The notes under the pieces: model-generated | Seen by the model: only the letters and a program-made list of their open reading frames with translations | Databases searched by the model: none | What the model was told of the DNA's origin: nothing | NCBI RefSeq assembly: GCF_002920615.1 | Contig: NZ_PQSU01000023.1 | Location: forward strand, 108,080-172,079 | Origin: Streptomyces sp. Ru62 | GTDB lineage: Bacteria; Actinomycetota; Actinomycetes; Streptomycetales; Streptomycetaceae | Reading direction: 5' to 3' | Length of the DNA stretch: 64,000 nt | Program-made: the position numbers and the translations under genes | Shown: piece by piece, positions 42,635 through 51,344 of the stretch | Numbering within the stretch: position 1 is the first letter of the stretch | Layout of the letters: each line of letters starts with the position of its first letter

Positions 42635-43483
42635 ATGAGCGACAACGAGCTCGGCCTCTTCCTGCGGCTGCGCCGGGAAGCCGTCACACCGGCCGAGGTG
42701 GGACTGCCCGCCGGGCCGCGCCGCCGTACGCCGGGACTGCGCCGCGCGGAACTGGCGACACTCGCCGGGGTGAGTGTCGAGTACGTCACCAGGCTGGAAC
42801 AGGGGCGGGACCGCAGGCCCTCGGTGCAGGTGCTGGCGGCCCTGGCGGACGCGCTGCTGCTCACCCCCGGTGAACGGGTCCATCTGCACCGGCTCGCCAA
42901 GGGTGCCGACCCCGGCTTCAGCTGCCGGGGCGACGCGGGACCGAACAGGGCGGTCAGGCCCACGGTGCGGGCGCTGCTGGAGCGGCTGGAACCGGCGCCC
43001 GCCGTGCTGGTGAACCGGCTGAGCGAGATCCTGGCCTGCACGGACGGGTACCGGCGGCTGGCCGAACCGCTCGGTCTGCTGGACGGCGTCCGGCCCAGCC
43101 TCGCCCGCTTCGTCTTCACCGACCCGCGGGCGCGTACGGTCTACCCGGACTGGGACACGGTCGCCGACCAGCAGGTCGCAGCGCTGAAACAGGGGCCGGG
43201 GCAGACCGACGTCCATGTCGGCGCGCTGATGGACGAGTTGACGGTGTCCTCCGGGGAACCGTTCGCCGGCCGGCTGCGGACGCTGCCCGGGCTGCCGCGG
43301 GCGAACGGGGTGGTGCACATGGTCCACCCGCAGGTGGGGGAAGTGCGGTTGGCGTACGAGACGCTCGGTCTGCCCGCCGACGACGACCAGCACATCGTCG
43401 TCCACCTGCCGGCCAACGACGCGAGCGCCGCCGCGCTCGACCGCCTCGCCGGCCGCCGCCCCGGAGCCCTGCGGGCGGTCTGA
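42635..43483 (+). CDS. XRE-family regulator with MmyB-like ligand-binding domain
   Basis: The 282-residue protein has an N-terminal HTH (RRTPGLRRAELATLAGVSVE, YVTRLEQGRD) and a C-terminal MmyB-like PAS-type domain (LSEILACTDGYRRLAEPLG, LARFVFTDPRARTVYPDWD). Such regulators often sit divergently from a reductase/dehydrogenase gene they regulate, as here with the FMN reductase (148 nt apart). It is an intact relative of the fragment at 21099. Confidence 0.92.
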   Translation: MSDNELGLFLRLRREAVTPAEVGLPAGPRRRTPGLRRAELATLAGVSVEYVTRLEQGRDRRPSVQVLAALADALLLTPGERVHLHRLAKGADPGFSCRGDAGPNRAVRPTVRALLERLEPAPAVLVNRLSEILACTDGYRRLAEPLGLLDGVRPSLARFVFTDPRARTVYPDWDTVADQQVAALKQGPGQTDVHVGALMDELTVSSGEPFAGRLRTLPGLPRANGVVHMVHPQVGEVRLAYETLGLPADDDQHIVVHLPANDASAAALDRLAGRRPGALRAV

Positions 43484-44149
43484 GCGGGTCTGAGCGGTAG
43501 CGCGGACAGCAGCGTCGACGAGCCGTTTCCCGCCGCCCGCCGCCCGCCGGCTGGTCCAGGAAGAGGAGAGCGGCGGGTTCCTGTGGGCGAGCGGGCGCGG
43601 CGCGCGCCCGGGTCCACACGCCCCGTCTCGAAAGGCCCGCGGCGTGGCCCTCGGCCGCCGCGGCAGGTTCCGGTCGGCCACACCTCCCGGCTTCCGTACC
43701 GTCCCCGGGACCGCGGCGGTGGCGGCGCGCGTACGGGGGAGCCGGTCCAGGCCGGCGGCTTCCGGCTGGACCCCTTCTCCGACACCCCTCACCCGAACCG
43801 CCGGGTCCCCGCGGTACATCGGACTTCGGCGGCCCTTCCACGGTCGGACCTCACGGCACCCTCATGCCCGCCGCCGTCGGCGGAACCGGCACTCGCGCGA
43901 CGCTCGTCTGACGTTCCCCTGTCCTTGCCGCCCGTTCCTGCGTAACCCGTGCACAAGATGACGCAGTCCTGAACAGGTTTGCCTTGATCAGCTGTTGGCG
44001 GCCGAAGAGTCTTGAAGTCGGGAAACGGGACACCGCTCCTCGCCCGCCGCCGGCCCCTCCACACCGGACCGGCCCCGCACTACCGGCCCCCGCACGACCG
44101 GCCCCGCACGTCCGCCGCCCGGCATGCCCGTACCGAAGGAGTGTCACGT
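43484..44149. other. Gene-free stretch upstream of the polyketide cluster
   Basis: 666 nt without a convincing gene. All frames give low-complexity Arg/Pro/Gly-rich translations with no recognisable domain. The right part (about 43940-44140) is less GC-rich and probably holds the promoter of the polyketide operon; TTGATC at 43984 lacks a clear -10. No activator-type direct heptamer repeat is evident. Confidence 0.45.
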
Positions 44150-44479
44150 ATGCACAGCACCCTGATCGTCGCCCGTATGTCGCCCGGGGCCAGTACCGAG
44201 GTGGCGCGACTGTTCACCGCGTTCGACGCGACCGAGATGCCGCACCGGATGGGAACACGGCGCCGCCAGCTGTTCACGTACCGGGGACTGTACTTCCACC
44301 TCCAGGACTTCGACGCGGCCGACGGAGGGGAGCGGATCGAAGAGGCGAGGAACGACCCCCGGTTCATCGGCATCAGCAACGACCTGAAGCCCTTCATCGA
44401 GGCCTACGACCCCGCCACCTGGCGCTCCCCGGCCGACGCCATGGCCTCCCGTTTCTACTCCTGGGAGGCCTCCATATGA
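44150..44479 (+). CDS. TcmI-family polyketide cyclase
   Basis: The 109-residue ferredoxin-like protein has STLIVARMSPGASTEVARLF, HRMGTRRRQLFTYRGLYFHL and DPRFIGISNDLKPFIEAYDP, the TcmI family pattern (JadI, UrdF, TcmI). It closes a later ring of an aromatic polyketide. It is first in the gene order cyclase-KS-KS-ACP typical of angucycline clusters. GAAGGAG precedes the ATG, and its stop overlaps the ketosynthase start (ATGA). Confidence 0.93.
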   Translation: MHSTLIVARMSPGASTEVARLFTAFDATEMPHRMGTRRRQLFTYRGLYFHLQDFDAADGGERIEEARNDPRFIGISNDLKPFIEAYDPATWRSPADAMASRFYSWEASI

Positions 44480-45747
44480 CGGCGCGCCGCGTGGTCGTCA
44501 CCGGCGTGGAGGTCATCGCGCCCGGCGGGATCGGCACCAAGGACTTCTGGAACCTGCTCAGCGAGGGCCGGACCGCGACCCGGGGCATCACCTTCTTCGA
44601 CCCCGCGCCGTTCCGCTCCCGGGTGGCGGCCGAGATCGACTTCGACCCCTACGCCCACGGACTGACCCCCCAGGAGGTCCGGCGGATGGACCGGGCGGCA
44701 CAGTTCGCCGTCGTCGCGGCACGCGGCGCGGTCGACGACAGCGGGATCGACCTGACGGCGCTGGACCCCCACCGGGTCGGTGTCACGATCGGCAGCGCCG
44801 TCGGCGCGACGACCGGACTCGACGCCGAGTACCGGGTCGTGAGCGACGGCGGCCGGCTCGACCTGGTCGACCACACCTACGCCGTGCCCCACCTGTACGA
44901 CCACTTCGTCCCCAGTTCCTTCGCCGCCGAGGTGGCCTGGGCCGTCGGCGCGGAGGGACCGGGCACCGTGGTGTCCACCGGATGCACCTCGGGCATCGAC
45001 TCCGTGGGCCACGCCGCCGAACTGATCCGGGAGGGCTCGGCCGACGTGATGGTGGCCGGCTCGTCGGACGCGCCGATCTCCCCGATCACCATGGCCTGCT
45101 TCGACGCCATCAAGGCCACCACCCCTCGTTGCGACGACCCGGCCACCGCCTCGCGCCCCTTCGACAAGACCCGCAACGGATTCGTGCTGGGGGAGGGCGC
45201 CGCCGTCTTCGTCCTGGAGGAACTGGAGAGCGCGCGCCGCCGTGGCGCCCACGTCTACGCGGAGATCGCGGGCTACGCGACCCGCAGCAACGCCTACCAC
45301 ATGACGGGGCTGCGCCCCGACGGCGCCGAGATGGCCGAGGCGATCCGCGTCGCCCTGGACGAGGCCCGGCTCAACCCGGACGACATCGACTACGTCAACG
45401 CCCACGGTTCCGGCACCCGGCAGAACGACCGGCACGAGACCGCCGCCTTCAAACGCAGCCTCGGCGACCATGCCCGCCGGACCCCGGTCAGCTCCATCAA
45501 GTCCATGATCGGGCACTCGCTGGGCGCGATCGGCTCCCTGGAGATCGCCGCCTGCGTGCTGGCCATGGAGTACGACGTCGTGCCGCCCACCGCCAACCTG
45601 CACACCCCCGACCCGGAGTGCGACCTCGACTACGTCCCCCTGCACGCCCGGGACCAGCTCACCGACGTGGTGCTCACGGTGGGCAGTGGATTCGGCGGCT
45701 TCCAGAGCGCGATGGTGCTCGCCGAGCCGGGACGGAGGCGGACATGA
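44476..45747 (+). CDS. Type II PKS ketosynthase alpha (KS-alpha)
   Basis: This 423-residue protein has the condensing Cys at residue 170 (VVSTGCTSGIDS) and catalytic His residues in NAHGSGTRQNDRHE and SMIGHSLGAIGS. It forms a heterodimer with the chain-length factor encoded next (ATGA overlap) and builds the poly-beta-ketone chain on the ACP from malonyl units. It is full length for the family. Confidence 0.97.
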   Translation: MTARRVVVTGVEVIAPGGIGTKDFWNLLSEGRTATRGITFFDPAPFRSRVAAEIDFDPYAHGLTPQEVRRMDRAAQFAVVAARGAVDDSGIDLTALDPHRVGVTIGSAVGATTGLDAEYRVVSDGGRLDLVDHTYAVPHLYDHFVPSSFAAEVAWAVGAEGPGTVVSTGCTSGIDSVGHAAELIREGSADVMVAGSSDAPISPITMACFDAIKATTPRCDDPATASRPFDKTRNGFVLGEGAAVFVLEELESARRRGAHVYAEIAGYATRSNAYHMTGLRPDGAEMAEAIRVALDEARLNPDDIDYVNAHGSGTRQNDRHETAAFKRSLGDHARRTPVSSIKSMIGHSLGAIGSLEIAACVLAMEYDVVPPTANLHTPDPECDLDYVPLHARDQLTDVVLTVGSGFGGFQSAMVLAEPGRRRT

Positions 45748-46961
45748 CCGGCACCGCGGTGGTCACGGGGCTGGGCGTCGCCTCGCCCAACGGACTGGGC
45801 ACGCCCGCGTACTGGGCGGCGACCCTGGCCGGCCGCAGCGGCATCGGCCGGATCACCCGCTTCGACCCCGGCCGGTATCCGGCCCGGCTGGCCGGGGAGA
45901 TCAGCGGCTTCGTGGCCGAGGACCATCTGCCGAGCCGGCTGATCCCGCAGACCGACCGGATGACCCGGATCGCCCTGGCCGCCGCCGACTGGGCCCTCGC
46001 GGACGCGGGCGTGCGCCCCGGCGAGCTGCCCGAGTTCGACATGGGCGTGGTCACGGCGAGCGCCTCCGGAGGCTTCGAGTTCGGCCAGAACGAACTGCGC
46101 AAACTGTGGAGCCAGGGCAGTCAGTACGTGTCCGCGTACCAGTCCTTCGCCTGGTTCTACGCCGTCAACAGCGGCCAGATCTCCATCCGCAACGGCATGA
46201 AGGGGCCCAGCGGCGTGGTCGTCGGCGACCAGGCCGGAGGCATCGACGCCCTCGCCCAGGCCCGCCGGCAGATCCGCCGGGGCACCCGGCTGGTCGTCTC
46301 CGGCGCGGTGGACGCCTCCCTGTGCCCGTGGGGATGGGTCGCCCAGCTGGCGGGCGGCAGACTGAGCACCGGTGAGGACCCCGGCCGGGCCTACCTGCCC
46401 TTCGACCGGGCGGCGCGCGGGCACGTGCCCGGCGAGGGCGGTGCCCTCCTCGTCCTGGAGGAGGCGGAGGCGGCCCGCGCCCGGGACGCGCACGTCTACG
46501 GCGAGATCGCCGGGTACGGCGCCACCCTCGACCCGAAGCCGGGCTCGGGACGTCCCCCCGGACTGCGCAAGGCCGTCGAGATCGCCCTGGCCGACGCGGA
46601 GGCGGACGCCGCCGACGTGGACGTCGTCTTCGCGGACGCGGCAGGCGACCCCGGCCTCGACCGGACCGAGGCGGAAGCCCTCACCGCCGTCTTCGGCCCC
46701 CGGGGCGTCCCCGTGACCGCTCCGAAGACCATGACCGGACGCCTGTACTCCGGTGGGGCCCCGCTCGACGTGGCCGCCGCCCTGCTCGCCATCCGGGACG
46801 GCGTCGTGCCGCCCACCGTGCACAGCGATCCGGCACCGGAGTACGACCTCGACCTCGTCCTGGACCGGCCGCGCACCCTGCCCGTGCGCACCGCCCTGGT
46901 GCTGGCCCGCGGCCACGGTGGCTTCAACTCCGCCCTGGTGGTCCGCCGCACCGCCCGGTAG
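45744..46961 (+). CDS. Type II PKS chain-length factor (KS-beta)
   Basis: This 405-residue KS homologue lacks the active-site Cys. The position is Gln163 in VVVGDQAGGIDA, the standard KS-beta signature. It sets chain length (decaketide for angucyclines; not readable with certainty here) and supports priming by decarboxylating malonyl-ACP. It is coupled to KS-alpha by a 4-nt overlap. A 127-nt spacer follows before the ACP gene. Confidence 0.97.
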   Translation: MTGTAVVTGLGVASPNGLGTPAYWAATLAGRSGIGRITRFDPGRYPARLAGEISGFVAEDHLPSRLIPQTDRMTRIALAAADWALADAGVRPGELPEFDMGVVTASASGGFEFGQNELRKLWSQGSQYVSAYQSFAWFYAVNSGQISIRNGMKGPSGVVVGDQAGGIDALAQARRQIRRGTRLVVSGAVDASLCPWGWVAQLAGGRLSTGEDPGRAYLPFDRAARGHVPGEGGALLVLEEAEAARARDAHVYGEIAGYGATLDPKPGSGRPPGLRKAVEIALADAEADAADVDVVFADAAGDPGLDRTEAEALTAVFGPRGVPVTAPKTMTGRLYSGGAPLDVAAALLAIRDGVVPPTVHSDPAPEYDLDLVLDRPRTLPVRTALVLARGHGGFNSALVVRRTAR

Positions 46962-47088
46962 CCGCACCGGTCCACCGTCCCCTCCCCGATCCTCATCCTG
47001 CGTTCCGCTTCCCGCCCGGAATTCCGCTTCCGACCCCGAATTCAGCTTCCTACACCAAGTTCCGCTTTCCTCCGCGAAAGGACCCTCC

Positions 47089-47358
47089 GTGGCCACCGAC
47101 GTTTTCACCCCCGACGCGCTCCGGCGCATCCTGCTGGAGGCCGCCGGCGCCGACGAGACCGTCGACCTGGACGGTGACATCCTCGACACCGACTTCACGG
47201 CCCTGGGCTACGAGTCCCTGGCACTGCTGGAGACGGTCGGCCGGATCGAGCGGGAGTACGGCGTCTCGCTCGACGACGACGTGCTCTCCGAAGCCCCCAC
47301 CCCCCGGACCCTCGTCGACCTCGTCAACGAGCGGCTCTCGGCCGCCCGGGCCGCCTGA
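47089..47358 (+). CDS. Type II PKS acyl carrier protein
   Basis: The 89-residue four-helix carrier protein has Ser43 in LGYESLALLE as the phosphopantetheine site; the usual preceding Asp is Glu here, as in several type II ACPs. It carries the growing polyketide between KS, ketoreductase and cyclases. GTG 47089 is preceded by GAAAGGACC. Confidence 0.95.
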   Translation: MATDVFTPDALRRILLEAAGADETVDLDGDILDTDFTALGYESLALLETVGRIEREYGVSLDDDVLSEAPTPRTLVDLVNERLSAARAA

Positions 47359-47364
47359 AAGGGG

Positions 47365-48186
47365 ATGACCATGACGACCGAGACGACCGAGACGACCGGT
47401 ACACCCGGGGCGAGCGCACTGGTCGCGCTCGTGACCGGCGGTACCAGCGGCATCGGGCTGGCGGTGGTGCGGCTGCTGGCCGCCGGCGGACACCGCGTGT
47501 TCCTCGCGGCCCGCGACGCCGACCGGGTCGCCGCGACCGTGAAGGAACTGACCGCCGAGGGACTGGAGGTGGACGGCACCGCCTGCGACGTCCGGGACCG
47601 GGCCGCCGTGGAGCACCTGGTCCGGGCCGCCGTGGACCGCTTCGGCACCATCGACGTCCTCGTCAACAACGCGGGCCGGTCCGGCGGCGGTGTCACCGCG
47701 GACATCGAGGACGCGCTGTGGGAGGACGTCCTCGACACCAACCTCACCAGTGTCTTCCGGGTGACCAGGGAGGTGCTCAACGCCGGCGGCCTGCGGCACA
47801 AGTCCCGCGGCCGGATCATCAACATCGCCTCCACCGCCGGGAAGCAGGGCGTGGTCCTGGGCGCCCCCTACTCCGCCTCCAAGCACGGCGTGGTCGGCTT
47901 CACCAAGGCACTGGGCAACGAACTGGCGCCCACCGGCATCACCGTGAACGCGGTGTGCCCCGGATACGTCGAGACGCCGATGGCCCAGCGGGTCCGTCAG
48001 GGGTACGCCGCCGCCTACGGCACCACCGAGGAGCAGATCCTGGAGAAGTTCCGGGCGAAGATCCCGCTCGGCCGGTACTCCACCCCCGAGGAGGTCGCGG
48101 GACTGGTGGGCTACCTGGTCTCCGACACCGCCGCCTCCATCACCGCGCAGGCGCTCAACGTCTGCGGCGGACTCGGCAACTTCTGA
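47365..48186 (+). CDS. Polyketide C9-ketoreductase (ActIII type)
   Basis: This 273-residue SDR has the NADPH motif VTGGTSGIGLAVV, NNAG and the catalytic Ser/Tyr/Lys in IASTAGKQGVV and APYSASKHG. The C-terminus ITAQALNVCGGLGNF is the ActIII-type ending. It reduces the C9 carbonyl and fixes first-ring geometry, excluding tetracenomycin-type unreduced products. It begins 6 nt after the ACP stop. The N-terminus has a Thr/Glu tandem repeat (TTETTETTGT). Confidence 0.96.
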   Translation: MTMTTETTETTGTPGASALVALVTGGTSGIGLAVVRLLAAGGHRVFLAARDADRVAATVKELTAEGLEVDGTACDVRDRAAVEHLVRAAVDRFGTIDVLVNNAGRSGGGVTADIEDALWEDVLDTNLTSVFRVTREVLNAGGLRHKSRGRIINIASTAGKQGVVLGAPYSASKHGVVGFTKALGNELAPTGITVNAVCPGYVETPMAQRVRQGYAAAYGTTEEQILEKFRAKIPLGRYSTPEEVAGLVGYLVSDTAASITAQALNVCGGLGNF

Positions 48187-48288
48187 CCCCCGTCCCGGGG
48201 CATCGCCGTACCCGGTGCCGGTCGTACCCGCCGTCTGCCGTGCCCGCCGTGCCCGCCGCACCACCGCATCCGTCGAGGAGACACCGCC

Positions 48289-49221
48289 ATGACGACCCGC
48301 GAGGTCGAGCACGAGATCACCGTCGGCGCCCCCGCGCCCGCCGTCTACCGGCTGCTGGCCGACGTCGCCCAGTGGCCCCGCATCTTCCCGCCCACCCTCC
48401 ACGTCGACCAGGTGGAGCGCGGCGGGGCCGAGGAACGCATCCGCATCTGGGCGACCGCGGGAGACGGGGCGAAGAGCTGGACGTCCCGCCGCACCCTCGA
48501 CGCCGACGCGCTGCGGATCACCTTCCGCCAGGAGATCACCGCACCGCCGGTCGCCGCGATGGGCGGCACCTGGATCGTCGAGCCGGTCTCGGACGACACC
48601 GCCCGGGTACGGCTGCTGCACGACTACCGCGCCGTCGACGACGACCCCGGCTCCCTCGCCTGGATCGACCGGGCCGTGGACCACAACAGCCGCACCGAAC
48701 TGGCCGCGCTCAAGGACAACCTCGAACGCGCACACAGGGCCGAGGAGTTGACCTTCTCCTTCACCGACAGCGTGAACGTCGCCGGCGCCGCCAAGGACGT
48801 GTACGACTTCGTCAACGACGCGGGTCTGTGGCCCGAGCGGCTGCCGCACGTCGCCTCCGCCCGCCTGACCGAGGACACCCCCGGACTGCAGACCCTGGAG
48901 ATGGACACCCGCGCCAAGGACGGCTCCACGCACACCACCAAGTCGTACCGGGTGACCTTCCCGCACCACCGCATCGCCTACAAACAGGTCACCCTGCCGG
49001 CCCTGCTGACCCTGCACACCGGGCTCTGGACCTTCGAGGAGGGCCCGGAGGGCACCGTCGCCTCCTCCCAGCACACCGTGACCCTGAACCCGGACAACCT
49101 GGCCGTGCTCGGCCCGGACGCCACCGTCGACGACGCCCGCGCCTACGTCCGCGGCGCGCTGAGCGCCAACAGCCTCGCCACCCTCGGCCACGCGCGCGCC
49201 TACGCCGAAGGGAAGGCCTGA
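48289..49221 (+). CDS. Bifunctional aromatase/cyclase, two SRPBCC domains (ActVII type)
   Basis: The 310-residue protein is a tandem of two START-like cyclase domains. The first begins VEHEITVGAPAPAVYRLLAD with the motif VAQWPRIFPPTLHVDQVERG; the second begins LTFSFTDSVNVAGAAKDVYD. Di-domain enzymes of this type dehydrate and aromatise the C9-reduced first ring, matching the ketoreductase upstream. GAGGAGACACC precedes the ATG. Confidence 0.95.
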   Translation: MTTREVEHEITVGAPAPAVYRLLADVAQWPRIFPPTLHVDQVERGGAEERIRIWATAGDGAKSWTSRRTLDADALRITFRQEITAPPVAAMGGTWIVEPVSDDTARVRLLHDYRAVDDDPGSLAWIDRAVDHNSRTELAALKDNLERAHRAEELTFSFTDSVNVAGAAKDVYDFVNDAGLWPERLPHVASARLTEDTPGLQTLEMDTRAKDGSTHTTKSYRVTFPHHRIAYKQVTLPALLTLHTGLWTFEEGPEGTVASSQHTVTLNPDNLAVLGPDATVDDARAYVRGALSANSLATLGHARAYAEGKA

Positions 49222-49223
49222 CC

Positions 49224-50660
49224 GTGGCCGAGGCCCGGCTGGACACGCAGGTCGTGGTGGTGGGCGCGGGGCCCGTGGGCCTGCTGCTCGCCGGCGAACT
49301 GCGACTCGGCGGTGCGGAGGTCGTCGTACTCGAACGCCGGCGGGAACCCACCACCGAGTCGCGCGCCTCCACGCTGCACGCCCGCACCATGGAGATCCTC
49401 GACAGCCGTGGTCTGCTCCCGGGCCTCGGCGACCCGCCGCGGCAGTCCCGGGGACACTACGCCGGGATCCCCCTCGACCTGACCCTGCCCGGCCCGTACG
49501 CCGGGCAGTGGAAGGTCCCGCAGTACGACACAGAACGGCTGCTGGAGCAGTGGGCGCGCGACCTCGGCGCCGACGTCCGGCGCGGCCACGACGTGCACGC
49601 CGTCACCGCGGACACCAATCCCTACGTGGAGACGGCGGCCGAGGGCCCGGGCGGCGCCCTGCGGGTGCGCAGCCCGTACCTCGTCGCGTGCGACGGCGAG
49701 AACAGCACCGTACGCCGGCTGCTGGGCGCCGCCTTCCCCGGGCACGAGGCCCGGCGGGAGCTGGTCCGCGCGGACGTCGCCGGCGTCGAGGTGCCGGACC
49801 GGCGTTTCGAGCGGCTGCCCGACGGCTTCGCGGTGGCGGCCCGCCGGGCGGACGGGGTGACCCGCGTCATGGCGCACGAGTTCGGCGCACCGCCCCGACG
49901 GCGCACCGGCGCACCGGAGTTCGCGGAGATCGCCGAGGTGTGGAAGCGGGTGACCGGTGAGGACATCAGCGGCGGCACCCCGCTGTGGGTGAACGCCTTC
50001 GACGACACCAACCGTCAGCTCGACCAGTACCGGCACGGCCGTGTCCTGTTCGCCGGGGACGCCGCCCACCGTCAGCTGCCCATCGGCGGCCAGGCGCTCA
50101 ACCTCGGCCTGGCGGACGCCTTCAACCTCGGCTGGAAACTCGCCGCGCACGTCACCGGCCGCGCCCACCCGGACCTGCTCGACACCTACCACCGCGAACG
50201 GCACCCGGTGGGCCGGCGCGTCCTGGCCGGCATCCGCGCCCAGGCGCTGCTGCTGCTCGGCGGCCCCGAGGTGCAGCCACTGCGTGAGCTGATGACCGAA
50301 CTGATCGCCCTGGAGCCGGTGCGCGCCCACCTCGCCGGACTCATCAGCGGTCTCGACGTCCGGTACGACGTCGGCGGCCCCGCCCACCCCCTGCTGGGGG
50401 CACGCCTGCCGCACCTGGTCCTCGACGCCCCCGGCGGGCGCACCAGCACCACGGAACTGCTGCGGGCCGGCCGCGGACTGCGGCTCGGCGGCCCGCACGG
50501 CGGGCCGGGCCCCGGCGCCGACGGCCCCGTGCTGGTACGCCCCGACGGCCATGTCGTACGGGCGGGACCGGAGCGGGCCGACGACGAGGCGACGGCACGT
50601 GCCCGCTGGTTCCCGGCCGGCGCCACCCTCCCCACCACGGAAGGAACACCATGCCCCTGA
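49224..50660 (+). CDS. FAD-dependent aromatic polyketide monooxygenase (PgaE/UrdM/JadF-like)
   Basis: This 478-residue group A flavin hydroxylase has the FAD Rossmann motif VVVGAGPVGLLLAGELRLGG, the DG motif VACDGENSTVRRLLG and the GD motif RVLFAGDAAHRQLPIGGQAL, with a C-terminal thioredoxin-like domain. It would hydroxylate or oxidatively rearrange the tetracyclic intermediate with NAD(P)H and O2. It occupies the slot directly after the aromatase/cyclase, where angucycline clusters place their oxygenase. It shares extensive similarity with the second FAD oxygenase at 51345. Confidence 0.93.
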   Translation: MAEARLDTQVVVVGAGPVGLLLAGELRLGGAEVVVLERRREPTTESRASTLHARTMEILDSRGLLPGLGDPPRQSRGHYAGIPLDLTLPGPYAGQWKVPQYDTERLLEQWARDLGADVRRGHDVHAVTADTNPYVETAAEGPGGALRVRSPYLVACDGENSTVRRLLGAAFPGHEARRELVRADVAGVEVPDRRFERLPDGFAVAARRADGVTRVMAHEFGAPPRRRTGAPEFAEIAEVWKRVTGEDISGGTPLWVNAFDDTNRQLDQYRHGRVLFAGDAAHRQLPIGGQALNLGLADAFNLGWKLAAHVTGRAHPDLLDTYHRERHPVGRRVLAGIRAQALLLLGGPEVQPLRELMTELIALEPVRAHLAGLISGLDVRYDVGGPAHPLLGARLPHLVLDAPGGRTSTTELLRAGRGLRLGGPHGGPGPGADGPVLVRPDGHVVRAGPERADDEATARARWFPAGATLPTTEGTPCP

Positions 50661-51331
50661 TCTCGCCCGACGACGGCCACCTCACCGTCTTCAACCTGTT
50701 CGAGACCGACACCCGCGCCCTCCAGGACGACGTCCTCGACGCGATGCGCGACATCATCGACCACGCGGACTACCCCGGCTGGATCTCCTCCACCCTGCAC
50801 GCGGGCATCGACAGTCCCGGCACCGCCAACTACATCCAGTGGCGCAGCCTCGCCGACCTCGAAGCCCGCTACCGGGGCCAGAAGTTCCAGGAGAAGACGG
50901 TGCCGCAGTTCCACGAACTGGCGCGGACCGTACGGCTGCTGAAGACCGAGCTGGAGTTCACCCAGCATCACCCGGGGCTGGGCGACGGCATCGAGATCTC
51001 GCCCGACCGGGACGACTACACCGTCCTGATCGTCCTCGACACCACCCCCGACCGGCAGAAGGAACTCCTCCACACCCTCGCGAAGCCCGACGAGTGGATC
51101 ACCACCGTGCCCGGCTACCGCTCCCACACCTACTTCCGCGGCCTGGACGGCACCTTCGTCGTCAACTACGCGCAGTGGGACAGCAAGGAGCTCTACGACG
51201 CCTTCCACCACCTCCCCGAGGAGCAGCGCCCGGCGGACGTCCGCGCCGGACGGGTCCGCGCCCGGGAGCTGGTCACCGGACGCCAGGCCAACACCTACCG
51301 GGTGACCCACTCGCGCTCCGCGAAAGGCTGA
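50651..51331 (+). CDS. Tandem antibiotic-biosynthesis-monooxygenase (ABM) domain protein
   Basis: The 226-residue protein contains two ferredoxin-like ABM units. The first covers about residues 10-105 (HADYPGWISSTLHAGIDSPG, TANYIQWRSLADLEARYRG). The second covers about 118-200 (YTVLIVLDTTPDRQKELLHT, GTFVVNYAQWDSKELYDAF). Such proteins act as cofactor-independent or flavin-assisted anthrone/phenol oxygenases in aromatic polyketide pathways, including the JadG/GilOII/AlpJ type that opens the angucycline B ring. It overlaps the FAD oxygenase gene by 10 nt. Confidence 0.88.
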   Translation: MPLISPDDGHLTVFNLFETDTRALQDDVLDAMRDIIDHADYPGWISSTLHAGIDSPGTANYIQWRSLADLEARYRGQKFQEKTVPQFHELARTVRLLKTELEFTQHHPGLGDGIEISPDRDDYTVLIVLDTTPDRQKELLHTLAKPDEWITTVPGYRSHTYFRGLDGTFVVNYAQWDSKELYDAFHHLPEEQRPADVRAGRVRARELVTGRQANTYRVTHSRSAKG

Positions 51332-51344
51332 GGGAGGGGCGGCC

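Noticed and set aside
43484..44149. Several 90-190 codon open frames on both strands
   Set aside because: All are Arg/Pro/Gly-rich with no motif, typical of non-coding 72-plus percent GC DNA.
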